Shown: positions 26,432-37,593 of the stretch, in pieces
Layout of the letters: every line of letters begins with the position of its first letter
Position numbering within the stretch: the stretch's first letter is position 1
Assembly (NCBI GenBank): GCA_017613595.1
Contig: JAGADM010000018.1
Coordinates: forward strand, 1 to 54,367
Source of the DNA: Lachnospiraceae bacterium
GTDB lineage: Bacteria > Bacillota_A > Clostridia > Lachnospirales > Lachnospiraceae
DNA: 54,367 bases
Reading direction: 5' to 3'
Notes under the pieces: generated by a model
Told to the model about the DNA's origin: nothing
What the model saw: only the letters and a program-made list of their open reading frames with translations
Databases searched by the model: none
Program-made: the position numbers and the translations under genes

Positions 26432-28318
26432 GTGCCGCAATCCATTATCGATTTTTATAACGATTATCTGGCCAGAATCAATGAAATTGATATGGAGGAG
26501 CAGCGTTTGCTTTCTTCAGACGATAAGCAGATCTGGACGGAGCATCTGGTTCGTAAATCCAATCTGATCCGAGTTTCGCATTCCGTTGTGGAGAAGAACA
26601 TCAACGAGATGATCCGGCCTTATACCTCGGGGGAACGGGAGACCGATGACGCTGAAGCGGATGCCCTCCGCGACGGTGCGATGCTGTACTTTGACAGAGC
26701 CCTGTTCGATGAGGTAATGGAATCCTCCGTTTTGCGGATGCTGATGAAGCGTTACGCGAAGCGCGGCGATGGCTTTTCGGAACGGATGTGCCGGTACGCA
26801 TTTGCCAATAATGCCTATATTTCGGTTGACGGACCGTTCAGCGAGCATTCGCTTGCGGAAGCAAGGCAGGTTATGGCCGGTCTTTCCGATATCCGTGCGA
26901 TCCGGGAGGCGCAGCCGGTTGACGAGCTGTTTCTTCGGGAGGTTACATCCATTCTCGAGACGGGTTTCAGCCTGTTTGACCGGGAATGCAAGATGCTTGA
27001 GCCCGATACCGAACAGATTGTAAAATGTTACAACGAACTGGCGGGAGTGGAGAAGTACAAGGACATCCTGCCAGCCGGTTTCTATAAGGAATTCACGGCT
27101 TATCTGCACGACTGTCTTGCACTGCATGTGATACTGCTGCAGGCACTTCATTGGGACGGTGTTCCGCAGAAACGTAAGAATTCTCTTTCCCGGATCCTGG
27201 AGAAAGAACTGGAGCATCAGTGTTCGCTTCCTGCGGCCGGGAGAAATCCGAAACTGTTCATGGCAAGCGTCGTCTACGCGTTTTATTCGGGAAGAATGAC
27301 CGCCGATGCCTGTTTCGACCTGCTGTATCCGTATACGAAATCGCTTCGCAAGAAGGTGAATTTCGCTTCCAGCAGCTGGTATGATTATAAGAGCGTGTCA
27401 CGGTTCTTCGCGATATGTCTTCTGACGAGACCGCTATTACAGATGGTTGCGGCTTCCTCGAAACGGACCGATGCGCAGAAACGGCAGCAGACCGCCGGCA
27501 TTCTTTATGAAATCAAAAGTTATATCGAAACCATCCCCAGAGAGTGTGCGGGACGGGAGAACATGGATTACTGCCTGTTCCACCTTCTGTACGATGTTAT
27601 CGAGTTCATCGATAACGAGGCGATGGCAATCGAATTTATCGACACATTAATGATGAACCGCCAACTGGCGACGCTGATCCATTCCATTATGGCGGCAAAG
27701 CTGACACAGGCGATACTCGATCCGCTGACGGACGAGAGACCGGAACTCTTTTATGATGTGCTCGGCGTTGATAAACCAGAGGAAGTGCATGCGCGGAAGG
27801 AAGACCTGGCACTGTTTTTATACAATGCCGCACGCGTGCATGACATCGGGAAGATCCGCATCGCAACCATCATCAACACGCAGATCCGTTCCATCTCCTC
27901 ACTGGAGTTTGAACTGATCAAGAAGCATTCGCAGTGGAGCTATGAGATTGTAAAACGTAGCCCGATCTTAGCGCAGTACGGCGACATCGTGCTCGGCCAT
28001 CATAAGAGCTATGACGGCAGGTCCGGGTACCCCGCGGATTATGATAATCACGCGTCCCGGTACCGGATTCTCACCGACATTCTGACGATCAGTGATTCGA
28101 TGGATGCGGCGACCGATGTGTACGGGCGGAACTATCTGAAGGGCCGTGATTTCGACCGTGTCTTCGCGGAATTCGAAGAACTCAAGGGAACGCGCTACAA
28201 CCCCGAGATCATCGATTTCATCCGCGGTAATAAGGCGCTTTACAAGCAGCTCAAAAATATAACTTCGAAGGCAGCAAGAGAAGATTTTTATTTTCACATT
28301 TATCGGAAATACCGTTAG
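26432..28318 (+). CDS. HD-GYP-like domain phosphohydrolase
   Basis: A 628-residue protein without clear membrane segments. The first 440 residues are mostly helical and not recognised. The C-terminal HD domain has VHDIGK (His470-Asp471), the His-His pair at 523-524, and DGRSGYP ending at 532-534. This is the HD-GYP layout, but with one residue more than usual between DG and GYP. HD-GYP proteins degrade cyclic di-GMP; whether this one does is unknown. The start is GTG 26432, 8 bases after a perfect AAGGAGG (26417-26423); the frame upstream overlaps the LCP gene. It begins 25 bases after the LCP stop and probably shares its mRNA. Confidence 0.78.
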   Translation: MPQSIIDFYNDYLARINEIDMEEQRLLSSDDKQIWTEHLVRKSNLIRVSHSVVEKNINEMIRPYTSGERETDDAEADALRDGAMLYFDRALFDEVMESSVLRMLMKRYAKRGDGFSERMCRYAFANNAYISVDGPFSEHSLAEARQVMAGLSDIRAIREAQPVDELFLREVTSILETGFSLFDRECKMLEPDTEQIVKCYNELAGVEKYKDILPAGFYKEFTAYLHDCLALHVILLQALHWDGVPQKRKNSLSRILEKELEHQCSLPAAGRNPKLFMASVVYAFYSGRMTADACFDLLYPYTKSLRKKVNFASSSWYDYKSVSRFFAICLLTRPLLQMVAASSKRTDAQKRQQTAGILYEIKSYIETIPRECAGRENMDYCLFHLLYDVIEFIDNEAMAIEFIDTLMMNRQLATLIHSIMAAKLTQAILDPLTDERPELFYDVLGVDKPEEVHARKEDLALFLYNAARVHDIGKIRIATIINTQIRSISSLEFELIKKHSQWSYEIVKRSPILAQYGDIVLGHHKSYDGRSGYPADYDNHASRYRILTDILTISDSMDAATDVYGRNYLKGRDFDRVFAEFEELKGTRYNPEIIDFIRGNKALYKQLKNITSKAAREDFYFHIYRKYR

Positions 28319-28357
28319 GATTGTGACGGTTCCCGAAAGGGAGAAAGGAGAAGGAAC

Positions 28358-28831
28358 ATGTACGGAAGAGGCGGAGCAGGAAGAGCAGGCGGCGGAGCCG
28401 GCGGTGCGGGAGGAAACGGAGGCGGAATCTCCCTGGCTGCGGCAGGGTTGATCGTATTCTGCCTGATTTACTTCTTCGGTGACAGAGCGGACGCGAAGGC
28501 AGGTCTTGCTTCGGTTCTCTCGGTCGTTAAGGTTGTGTCCCTTGTCGCAATCATCGGATTTGTTTTGCTGATCCTTACTTTGATCGGTATTGCCGTATGG
28601 ACCGCGAAGAAAGAAGAGAAGCGTAAGGAAGAGGAGCGCAAGCAGGAAATCCTGAATACGCCTCTTGAGACCTTCGGCGACCTCGAGACGCAGCAGCTCA
28701 TGGACAAATACGACGGAAAGACGACGGAGTCGCAGCCGTCCGGCAAGAAGAACGGCAAGCGCGTGAATCCGTATTCCGCGAAGAAGAACATGTATGAGAA
28801 CGAAGATCAGATGCAGCAGGGCGGTCATTGA
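28358..28831 (+). CDS. Small Gly-rich membrane protein of unknown function
   Basis: 157 residues. The N-terminal 23 residues are almost only Gly, Ala and Arg, followed by two hydrophobic stretches (about 24-40 and 54-85). A charged Lys/Glu coiled-coil stretch (about 87-105) and a polar tail rich in Lys, Gln and Asp complete it. GAAAGGAGAAGG is a strong ribosome binding site. It lies 39 bases after the HD-GYP-like gene and directly before a terminator, so it is probably the last gene of the LCP operon. I do not recognise the family. Confidence 0.7.
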   Translation: MYGRGGAGRAGGGAGGAGGNGGGISLAAAGLIVFCLIYFFGDRADAKAGLASVLSVVKVVSLVAIIGFVLLILTLIGIAVWTAKKEEKRKEEERKQEILNTPLETFGDLETQQLMDKYDGKTTESQPSGKKNGKRVNPYSAKKNMYENEDQMQQGGH

Positions 28832-28837
28832 TTAAGT

Positions 28838-28864
28838 GCGGGGACATCGTGTCCCCGCTTTTTT
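28838..28864 (+). terminator. Rho-independent terminator after the LCP operon
   Basis: A perfect 9-bp stem GCGGGGACA (28838-28846) / TGTCCCCGC (28850-28858) followed by six T's. Confidence 0.92.
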
Positions 28865-28937
28865 GATACATCGGAAGAGGACGCGGGAATGTCGATTTTT
28901 TGAGGATTCATTTTCCGTATTTTATGCAAAATGGCTA

Positions 28938-28966
28938 TTCCATTTCCGAGACAATTGTGATAGAAT
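28938..28966 (+). promoter_or_regulatory. Promoter of glnS
   Basis: TTCCAT (28938-28943), a 17-base spacer, TAGAAT (28961-28966) with a TGA triplet directly before it that extends the -10. No T-box-like leader is visible between it and the glnS start. Confidence 0.62.
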
Positions 28967-29014
28967 TGGTTAAATATTTCTATTTGGTGGAAACACCGAT
29001 CCGGGAGGCCGTTT

Positions 29015-30718
29015 ATGAACGAGATTCGGAACGTTTTGAGCGAAGAGAATACTGAGGAAAGCGTATCCAAAAACTTTATAGAGATGATCATTGAGAAGGA
29101 TTTGGCGGAAGGCCGCTGCAGCACTGTCATTACCCGGTTCCCTCCGGAGCCGAACGGCTATCTGCACATCGGGCACGCGAAATCCATTTTGTTAAATTGC
29201 GGTCTTGCAAAGAAGTACGGTGGCAAGTTCAATCTGCGTTTTGATGATACGAATCCGACCAAGGAGAAGACGGAGTTCGTGGAGTCGATTTCCGCGGATG
29301 TGCGCTGGCTCGGTGCGGAGTTTGAGGACCGTTTGTTTTTTGCAAGCAACTATTTCGGCGAAATGTATGAGGCTGCCGTAAGACTCATCAGGAAAGGCAA
29401 GGCATTTGTCTGCGACCTTTCCGCGGACGAGATCCGCGAGTACCGCGGAACGCTTACCGAGCCCGGTAAGGACAGCCCGTACCGCAACCGCAGTATCGAA
29501 GAGAACCTTGCCCTTTTCGAAGACATGAAGAACGGCAAATACGAAGACGGTTCAAAGGTACTCCGCGCGAAGATCGATATGGCTTCGCCGAACATCAACA
29601 TGCGTGACCCGGTTATCTACCGTGTGGCTCGTATGACGCATCACAACACCGGTGATCAGTGGTGTATTTACCCGATGTATGACTTTGCTCATCCGATCGA
29701 GGATGCCGTGGAGGGAATCACGCATTCCATCTGTACGCTGGAATTTGAGGATCACCGCCCGCTGTATGACTGGGTTATGATTGAGTGCGGCTATAAGAAA
29801 ACGCCTGAGGATACCCCGAAGCAGATCGAATTTGCCAAGATGTATCTGAAGAATGTCGTTACCGGTAAGCGGTACATTAAGAAACTGGTGGAAGACGGCA
29901 CGGTGGACGGCTGGGATGATCCCCGTCTTGTGACGATTGCAGCGCTCCGCCGCCGCGGGTTCACGCCGGAATCGCTCAAGCTGTTCATGGAGCTGAGCGG
30001 CGTTTCGAAGAGCAATTCCGTATCGGATTACGCGATGCTTGAGTACTGCATCCGTGAGGACCTTAAGCTGAAGAAACCGCGTATCATGGCGGTTGTCGAT
30101 CCGATCAGACTGGTAATTGATAACTATCCCGAGGATGTTACCGAAGAGGTTACGGTTTCGAATAACCCCGAGAATGAGGAACTCGGAAGCCGTAAGGTTC
30201 CGTTCGGCAGGGAACTCTACATTGAGAGAGAAGACTTCATGGCGGAGCCCCCGAAGAAGTATTTCCGCCTGTTCCCGGGCAATGAAGTACGTCTGATGGG
30301 CGCTTACTTCGTACGCTGCGTAGGTTTCGACACCGATGCGGACGGCAATATAACGTGCGTTCGCTGTACATACGACCCCGCAACCAAGGGCGGCGAATGT
30401 GAGGACCGCAAGGTCAAGGGAACGATTCACTGGGTATATGCCAAGACGGCGGTTTCGGCAACGGTGCGCCTCTACGAGAACCTTGTGGATGAGGAAAAGG
30501 GCGTATACGACGAGGAGACCGGTAAGGTTAACGTAAACCCGAACTCGCTCGTGATCCGCGAGAGCTTCCTTGAGCCTTCGGCTGCCGGCGCGAAAGCGTT
30601 CGACACGTTCCAGTTCTTAAGAAGCGGATATTTCTGCGTGGACTGCAAGGATTCGAGTCCCGAGAAGCTCGTATTCAACCGTATCTGCTCGATGAAGAGC
30701 GGATATAAGCCGCAATAG
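29015..30718 (+). CDS. glnS: Glutaminyl-tRNA synthetase
   Basis: A 567-residue class I aminoacyl-tRNA synthetase, close to E. coli GlnRS in length. The HIGH signature is HIGH at 51-54 in [10 protein letters not shown], after PPEPNG, which is typical of the GluRS/GlnRS group. [16 protein letters not shown] is characteristic. The KMSKS-like loop is SGVSKSNS (about 328-335). The C-terminal beta barrels for the anticodon (through ESFLEPSA and LVFNRI) are intact. Having GlnRS suggests that Gln-tRNA can be made directly, rather than only through GatCAB. The ATG follows a GGGAGG sequence at 29002-29007. Confidence 0.95.
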   Translation: MNEIRNVLSEENTEESVSKNFIEMIIEKDLAEGRCSTVITRFPPEPNGYLHIGHAKSILLNCGLAKKYGGKFNLRFDDTNPTKEKTEFVESISADVRWLGAEFEDRLFFASNYFGEMYEAAVRLIRKGKAFVCDLSADEIREYRGTLTEPGKDSPYRNRSIEENLALFEDMKNGKYEDGSKVLRAKIDMASPNINMRDPVIYRVARMTHHNTGDQWCIYPMYDFAHPIEDAVEGITHSICTLEFEDHRPLYDWVMIECGYKKTPEDTPKQIEFAKMYLKNVVTGKRYIKKLVEDGTVDGWDDPRLVTIAALRRRGFTPESLKLFMELSGVSKSNSVSDYAMLEYCIREDLKLKKPRIMAVVDPIRLVIDNYPEDVTEEVTVSNNPENEELGSRKVPFGRELYIEREDFMAEPPKKYFRLFPGNEVRLMGAYFVRCVGFDTDADGNITCVRCTYDPATKGGECEDRKVKGTIHWVYAKTAVSATVRLYENLVDEEKGVYDEETGKVNVNPNSLVIRESFLEPSAAGAKAFDTFQFLRSGYFCVDCKDSSPEKLVFNRICSMKSGYKPQ

Positions 30719-30754
30719 TATTTTCTGCCATTCTCTTTGAAAGGAGCGGTACGC

Positions 30755-31483
30755 ATGAAAGAACAGCTGTATTCCATACCCGTAAACGACGCATTTGACG
30801 CGGATTGCGAGTGTCCGGTCTGCTTTATGTACAACAAGCTGCAGAGCGACGCCATCGATTTCGTCATGGGCGCAAGCTACATGGAAGACGATGTCCGGAT
30901 GGAGACCGACAAGGTCGGCTTCTGCGGAAATCACCTGCCGCTTCTTTATAAGAACCAGAACCGTCTCGGTCTCGGTCTGATGATGCTTACCTACATGGAT
31001 AAGCAGCTGAAGACGCTCGAGAAGCTTTCGCAGACAAAGGTGAAGAAGGCGCCGCTGTTCGGCAAAGCGGAATCGGACCCCGTGTTCGAGTACACCGAAG
31101 GACAGCAGACGTCCTGTTACGTGTGCGACCGTATGGCGCATTCGTATGAGCGGTATCTGGCGACGATTTTCTACCTTTACGAGAATGACAGCGTGTTCCG
31201 TGACAAATTTGCCCGCGCCAAGGGCTTCTGCTTAAAGCATTACGGTGAGCTGCACCGCCTTGCGCCGAAGTCGTTAAGTTCCAAATACCTCGATGAATTC
31301 GTGTCGGTTATGAGCCGGCTTACCGTGGAGAACTTCAAGCGCGTACGCGATGAACTCGAGTGGTTCACGGACAAATTCGACTACCGGAACGCCGATGCGG
31401 ACTGGAAGAATTCAAAGGACGCGCTGATCCGCGCGATCCAGAAGACGAACGGCATATTTGTAGAGGAAGCCAAGAAAAAATAA
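30755..31483 (+). CDS. Cysteine-rich protein of unknown function (DUF6062-like)
   Basis: A 242-residue soluble protein. It has two similar halves, each with a CxxC-type pair and a later Cys-His: CECPVC and FCGNH in the first half, CYVC and FCLKH in the second, suggesting an internal duplication that binds two metal ions, probably zinc. The rest is helical. It resembles proteins that I recall under DUF6062 in Lachnospiraceae; no function is known to me. ATG 30755 is preferred over the upstream in-frame start at 30737 because AAAGGAG (30739-30745) lies between them. It is followed at 48 bases by a small membrane protein gene. Confidence 0.72.
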   Translation: MKEQLYSIPVNDAFDADCECPVCFMYNKLQSDAIDFVMGASYMEDDVRMETDKVGFCGNHLPLLYKNQNRLGLGLMMLTYMDKQLKTLEKLSQTKVKKAPLFGKAESDPVFEYTEGQQTSCYVCDRMAHSYERYLATIFYLYENDSVFRDKFARAKGFCLKHYGELHRLAPKSLSSKYLDEFVSVMSRLTVENFKRVRDELEWFTDKFDYRNADADWKNSKDALIRAIQKTNGIFVEEAKKK

Positions 31484-31531
31484 TAGGCTGTAAAGCCTTT
31501 GCTGACTGCCGGGTGACCGGGAAGGAGAAGT

Positions 31532-32077
31532 ATGGTAGGAGAGAGTAATTACACCGAATGTGTTGTAAAGCGGAAAGGCGGAACGGTCGGAGAGATTTTC
31601 ATGAAATCCCTTCTCGTGCTCGCGGTTCTGGTCAGCGCGATGATCGCACTGCTGTTAAGCGGCGTACTGCAGATCCTCGGATTTGCGCTTCTGATCGGAG
31701 CATTCTTCTTTTCGCTCAGTATGTGGCCGAAATTCCGCAAGGAATTCGAATATATTTTTGTTGACGGGCAGATTGATATCGATGTTATGTACAGCGGCTC
31801 CACGCGTAAGCATCTGAGACGCTTTGACATGGATAAGATTGAGATTGTCGCGCCTGTCGATTCCCATTCTCTGGACGGGTATAAGCATCTGAATCTGAAG
31901 GCTGCGGATTATACTTCGCAGAATCCCGAAGGCAATGTTTATGCAATCTTTCTGAAGGCGGAGAAAGGGCAGGAGAAGATTCTCTTCGAGCCTGACGACA
32001 ATTTCCTGACCTACATGAAGAAGAAATCCCCCAGGAAGGTGGAATATACGCCTGTTAAGAAGGCGGACAAGGATTGA
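31532..32077 (+). CDS. Small two-helix membrane protein (DUF6106-like)
   Basis: 181 residues. Two adjoining hydrophobic segments (about 23-45 and 47-65) form a hairpin, followed by a cytoplasmic domain (about 70-175) with a beta strand EYIFVDGQIDIDVMYSG and FDMDKIEIVAP. The layout resembles small bacterial PH-like membrane proteins. I recall relatives under DUF6106, without a known function. AAGGAGAAG precedes the ATG. guaB begins 24 bases downstream, so the two are probably cotranscribed. Confidence 0.68.
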   Translation: MVGESNYTECVVKRKGGTVGEIFMKSLLVLAVLVSAMIALLLSGVLQILGFALLIGAFFFSLSMWPKFRKEFEYIFVDGQIDIDVMYSGSTRKHLRRFDMDKIEIVAPVDSHSLDGYKHLNLKAADYTSQNPEGNVYAIFLKAEKGQEKILFEPDDNFLTYMKKKSPRKVEYTPVKKADKD

Positions 32078-32086
32078 TTACAATAA

Positions 32087-33556
<1,470 letters not shown>

Positions 33557-33567
33557 TAAAGAGGAGT

Positions 33568-33599
33568 CATGCCGGATTCTTCGGAATCCGGCATGCTTT
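33568..33599 (+). terminator. Hairpin terminator after guaB
   Basis: CATGCCGGATTC (33568-33579), a TTCG tetraloop, GAATCCGGCATG (33584-33595): a perfect 12-bp stem closed by C-G. The T-run behind it is short (CTTTAAG), so ending may be incomplete. A second perfect hairpin AACGGTT/AACCGTT lies at 33603-33619. Confidence 0.7.
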
Positions 33600-33640
33600 A
33601 AGAACGGTTACGAACCGTTTGATTCAGGGGGATACCGTTT

Positions 33641-34447
33641 ATGGTAATGAGTAAGGCAGAGTGGCGCCGCAGACGCCGCAGAAAGAAGCTGATTCAGAAA
33701 TATGCTGCTCTTGCATGCTTTTGCCTGATTGCAATTCTTGTACTGATCGTGTTAGTAAAGCTGGTAACCGCCATATTCCATCACAGAGGCGGCGGAATCA
33801 TTGAAAAGGCAGGAGACGTTCCGGTCAAGCAGAGCCTGCTTTCGATAAGCCGGTATGCAAGATGCGGAGAGAAGCTCGATTCGATCGATGAGATCATCAT
33901 CCATTCGAATAATACGGTCGGAAAGACCGCGCAGGCACAGCGTGATTATTATGAGAGTCTGAAGACGAAGAAGAACGATAACGAGCGTCAGAGCATGCAC
34001 TTTATCGTCGATCTGGACGGCACGATTTACCAGTGCATTCCGACCGATGAGATAGCGCTTGCGATAGCGGGAACCGTCAAATTCCACTCGTTGTCGATTG
34101 AATACTGTATCACGGGCGAAGACGGATCGATGAGCGCCGCAACCTATACAAGCCTTTGCAAGCTGGTGGCACAGCTCTGTAAGGAATATAAGCTTACCGA
34201 GAAGAAAGTGTTCCGTCACTACGATAAGAACCAGGTTTCCTGTCCGCTGTTCTTTATCAATGAAGCCAACTGGGAACAGTTTAAGGCCGATGTGAAGACG
34301 GCACGGAACGGCAAGAAGGTAGCCGTTACCGATGCTCCGGTCAACAAGGTCGTGATGCCCCACGGTTCGGGCGGGGAGGAAGGAGAATCCGGTGACGGCA
34401 ATTCTTCCGAAGGCTCCGGTACAACGGAAGGGGCGGAAGGCAGCTGA
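33641..34447 (+). CDS. N-acetylmuramoyl-L-alanine amidase (Amidase_2/PGRP-like), membrane anchored
   Basis: A 268-residue protein. A very basic N-terminus (RRRRRRKK) and one membrane segment (about 21-46) leave the rest outside. The Amidase_2 domain (about 65-225) has the zinc ligands His88 in IIIHSNNT, His193 in FRHYDK and Cys201 in SCPLFF, as in T7 lysozyme and PGRPs. The C-terminal 40 residues are a Gly/Glu/Ser-rich low-complexity tail. Expected role: cutting the bond between MurNAc and the stem peptide. GGGGG at 33627-33631 is the likely ribosome binding site. The gene ends at a terminator (34501), which marks the start of the AT-rich island. Confidence 0.87.
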   Translation: MVMSKAEWRRRRRRKKLIQKYAALACFCLIAILVLIVLVKLVTAIFHHRGGGIIEKAGDVPVKQSLLSISRYARCGEKLDSIDEIIIHSNNTVGKTAQAQRDYYESLKTKKNDNERQSMHFIVDLDGTIYQCIPTDEIALAIAGTVKFHSLSIEYCITGEDGSMSAATYTSLCKLVAQLCKEYKLTEKKVFRHYDKNQVSCPLFFINEANWEQFKADVKTARNGKKVAVTDAPVNKVVMPHGSGGEEGESGDGNSSEGSGTTEGAEGS

Positions 34448-34500
34448 GAAACCGGGATGAGTGGGAATTTTAGATTTCTTTTCTAGTGCTTAAAGTTTAT

Positions 34501-34539
34501 ATCAGTGCCACCAGCTGAGCCGGCGGTACTGATTTTTTA
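34501..34539 (+). terminator. Rho-independent terminator after the amidase gene
   Basis: ATCAGTGCCACC (34501-34512) pairs with GGCGGTACTGAT (34522-34533), 12 bp with two G-T pairs, followed by T's to 34538. Confidence 0.85.
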
Positions 34540-34604
34540 TTGAAGAAGACATTTGTGCTCGTTTATGAACGAGTAAAAGAATCCTTTACAACAGGTTATG
34601 GTGG

Positions 34605-34633
34605 TAGATTAGCGGGATGATTTCTGCTATACT
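34605..34633 (+). promoter_or_regulatory. Extended -10 promoter of the AT-rich island
   Basis: TATACT (34628-34633) with TGC directly before it, and a poor -35 (TAGATT, 34605-34610) at 17 bases. The -10 lies inside a perfect palindrome described separately. Confidence 0.6.
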
Positions 34634-34644
34634 TGTAGCAGAAA
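34621..34644 (+). promoter_or_regulatory. Palindromic operator candidate over the -10 box
   Basis: TTTCTGCTA (34621-34629), a 6-base centre, TAGCAGAAA (34636-34644): a perfect 9-bp inverted repeat covering the -10. A bound dimeric repressor would block transcription of the orphan gene at 34660. A second inverted repeat, CTCGTT-TATG-AACGAG, lies at 34558-34573. No regulator gene is nearby. Confidence 0.5.
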
Positions 34645-34659
34645 GAGTTACGGAGGTGA

Positions 34660-35523
34660 ATGTACTACGTGAAAGAACACGGGAATAAAAGAAACAGACT
34701 TACCTATGTGATCATCTCATCAACGTTGGTATTTGTGATATGCGGTTGCATATTAATTTATCAAACGACACGAAAGGCAAAAAGTTCTTCCGGTAAGAGA
34801 AGTGACAATTCTTTAGGTCTTACAGTTTCTGTTGGTATCACGGAACAAGTGTTGAATGATTCCCTTGTAAATACAGAGAACGTCGGTGACCCTGTCCTGG
34901 CGGCCGGTGAGATATACAAAACATATATGGTTTTAGATAATCTTATTCCATCGACGGAAACAATAAGACTTTTAGAAGAAGTCCAAAACCGTTTGGTTTA
35001 TATTGATTATACGAAAGTTAAGTGTAATGTCAGATATACGAATCATCCACACAATGAGTATATCTATGATGACATTACTGGAAGGCAAGTTTATGATTCA
35101 CTATACGATATTAGTGAAGTCTACATCCCGAAAGAATCTGCTAATGAATTAATATCACATGACTCTGTGATGATATGTGTGATACGGAAGACAATTGATG
35201 ATCAGCCTAAGTTTTTTTCTGTTTGCGACGAGAATGCAAATGCTGAGTTTTTGCGGATTGATTGCGGCGTGGTGCAGATTTCCGAAAGCGTTAGCCTTGA
35301 GAATAGTTATGCATTTCACTCCATTTGGATTTTGAACAACTATCTTGACATGGTCAATAGCACTATAGATCTTGAACAGCGCAAACCAACGGAGAGGGAA
35401 AAAAAACTTCCGAAGAAAGGGTTTTCCGACGGAATGAGTATCCAAGATGTTATCGATTTTTTTGAAGCATATAATGAGTGGAACGACTACTCAGATGGTA
35501 GTAGAGAAATACTCCCTGATTGA
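34660..35523 (+). CDS. Membrane-anchored protein of unknown function, AT-rich
   Basis: 287 residues with one membrane segment (about 14-34); the rest should be outside. No known domain is recognised. The middle part has several Tyr/Asp-rich strands, and the C-terminus is rich in Lys, Glu and Asp. The start is not certain: the ribosome binding site GGAGGTGA (34652-34659) touches ATG 34660 and is 12 bases from GTG 34669. Codon use (AGA, TTA, ATA) and low GC set it apart from its neighbours, as for the broken protease gene 52 bases downstream. This suggests that both came together by transfer. Confidence 0.62.
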   Translation: MYYVKEHGNKRNRLTYVIISSTLVFVICGCILIYQTTRKAKSSSGKRSDNSLGLTVSVGITEQVLNDSLVNTENVGDPVLAAGEIYKTYMVLDNLIPSTETIRLLEEVQNRLVYIDYTKVKCNVRYTNHPHNEYIYDDITGRQVYDSLYDISEVYIPKESANELISHDSVMICVIRKTIDDQPKFFSVCDENANAEFLRIDCGVVQISESVSLENSYAFHSIWILNNYLDMVNSTIDLEQRKPTEREKKLPKKGFSDGMSIQDVIDFFEAYNEWNDYSDGSREILPD

Positions 35524-35575
35524 ATGTAAGGCAAACATGATTAAATGATTAGAATTCTATAAAACACTGGAACGA

Positions 35576-37593
35576 ATGGAAAGAAGAATGAGAAGAATAA
35601 TAGTATTCCTTATATGCATCGCGCTGATATCTAATAATCCAATAATGGATAGTATGGCGTGCTCTAGAGCACTGAATGATTATAGTTCAAGTATCTTCCA
35701 CCTGAATATTTGTTGCCTTAATGGGGATGTGGATCCTTCCGGCATAGAAATCAGAGTATACTCCTCGGAGGTTGTGTACGAAGATGAGGTAAGTGGTTAT
35801 GTGGAGTACTCAGAAAGCTATGAGTTCTGCGTATATCCTGATTGTTATGGGAGTGTTTACTTTGAAAGGCCGAGCTCTTGTTTTTCACTCTCAGTAAATC
35901 TGGAAACGTTACCAGTAGGGTATGGGGTTGATGTTCATACTCGATTCTTTTTCCCCGAGACGCATCATTATCAGATTGCTTTAGCAGAGATTTCTTCTGT
36001 CCAAGGAGGTAGTGAAGGTGGAGTTATTGTTCCGATAGTTGAAGATGTACAAGGTAATCGTGTTTTTTCGGATGCGCATATACAGAAGAGTTATAATGCC
36101 GTTTCATTGTCATCAATTAACACAGATAATAAACAAATAGATTATTCTGAAGATTTCATGGTTAGTTTACAAGGAAAGGCATATCTATTTACAAGGGATT
36201 CAAGTTATTATTATTCCAATGATTATGAAAAGGCAGAATTCCTTTATCAAAATGGTTTTATCTCGCAATATGAATACATAAGTGAATTGAGTAGATATGC
36301 TCTTCGGTATTGTGGAGAGATACATTAGACCCGAGCATGATAGATGGAACGGAATTGTATTGGAAGATTCGTAGTTTTCTAGAGTCTAAGGAGGCAGAGC
36401 ACCAGGATTGTATGCTTATGGAAGCGGCTATGCGTAGCTTCGAACCCGACATTTCTCGAACTGAAAACTATGTGACATCAAGTAGTGGTCATTTTAGAGT
36501 GTATTATGATTCTGCACAAGTTTCATCACTAGTGGCTAGTGCAGTGGCATCTGTCTTTGACAGCGTTGATTCCAAGTTTTATTACTCATGGGGGTTCCTT
36601 AGGCCTTATTATGATTCAAATACGTCTTTCTATAATGTGTATCTAGTGAATACGAGTGCGTATGCTGGACAGACTCCACTATATGGAACTGATGGGTCAT
36701 ACATTAATATATCTATTTCAACTGCAACGAGTATTGCTAACAATGGTGGGTTACCGGGCTATCCGTATGCTGATTATGGTGTGATAGCACATGAATATAT
36801 GCACGCAATTCTTTATCGATATGGTATTATGTATGATACATCAGAAAGACAATGGATGCATGAATCGTTTGCTAGTTGGGCAGGAATTGCCTATAAAACG
36901 GATTATGCGGCTATAGCTAGCGACCGTGTGAATCAATTCACTTCTACCCCTTATGAAACAGTTACATTTTTTACAAGTGGTGGAAATACTAATCTGAGGC
37001 ATTAAGGGGCGTGCGTGCTCCCGTTGTATATTCAGCAACAATTAGGTGGATATACAAGAATCAAAAAAATATTAAGCGAATACTCATCATCGTTTATTCC
37101 TCTTACAGCTATTAATTCCGGTTTATCGTATTATAATTATAATTTGTCATATGCTTTTTCCAATTGTGCTTCATTCAACTACGCTCCGAGTTATTTTTAC
37201 TCAGGAGTGCCAAGCACAGGAAACTATAGGTGGAATGAAGGAAATGCAAATACTGTTCAATCGTATCCGTATTCGTCGCCGATTTCTATCTCACTGCCAA
37301 AGCTTTCGTGCCGTTACACGAAATTTGTTGCTCCTAGTAATAACGGACAGACTCTTACGATGACAATAGAGTATTCCTATATTCCAAGTGGAGGTATAGC
37401 CGAATTCAAAACGATTCGTGAGACTTCAGACGGAGATAAATACATATCAAACCGGACTTTAAGTAACAATAGGTGCACGATAGTGCAGTACAATTTTGGT
37501 AATTCGGTTGCTACCAGTTTGACCGCTGTCCCAATTAATGCAGGCAATGTATCGGGGTCGATATCATATATGATATCCGCGACTTTACAATAA
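35576..37593 (+). pseudogene. Secreted gluzincin-type metalloprotease, broken by a frameshift and a stop codon
   Basis: Three open pieces read as one protein. Piece 1 (35576-36328) has a signal peptide (about 1-28) and a pro-region. Piece 2 (36310-37005) is in another frame and holds the catalytic domain with HEYMH and, 20 residues on, HESFASWAG, a HExxH...E zinc site. Piece 3 (37015-37593) is in the same frame as piece 2 and continues it; only the TAA at 37003-37005 separates them. At the junction the frame reads NLRH-stop-GACVLPLYIQQQLGG; a Tyr codon (TAT/TAC) at the stop would restore a typical YGAxxxPLY block. The frame change near 36308-36312 fits a one-base loss. AT content and codon use differ from the core genome. 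An assembly error or two separate genes are less likely. Confidence 0.75.

Noticed and set aside
28865..29014. T-box riboswitch before glnS
   Set aside because: The gap after the terminator is short and no specifier or antiterminator pattern was seen.
36300..36330. Programmed ribosomal frameshift in the protease gene
   Set aside because: No clear slippery heptamer, and a second in-frame stop follows, so decay is simpler.
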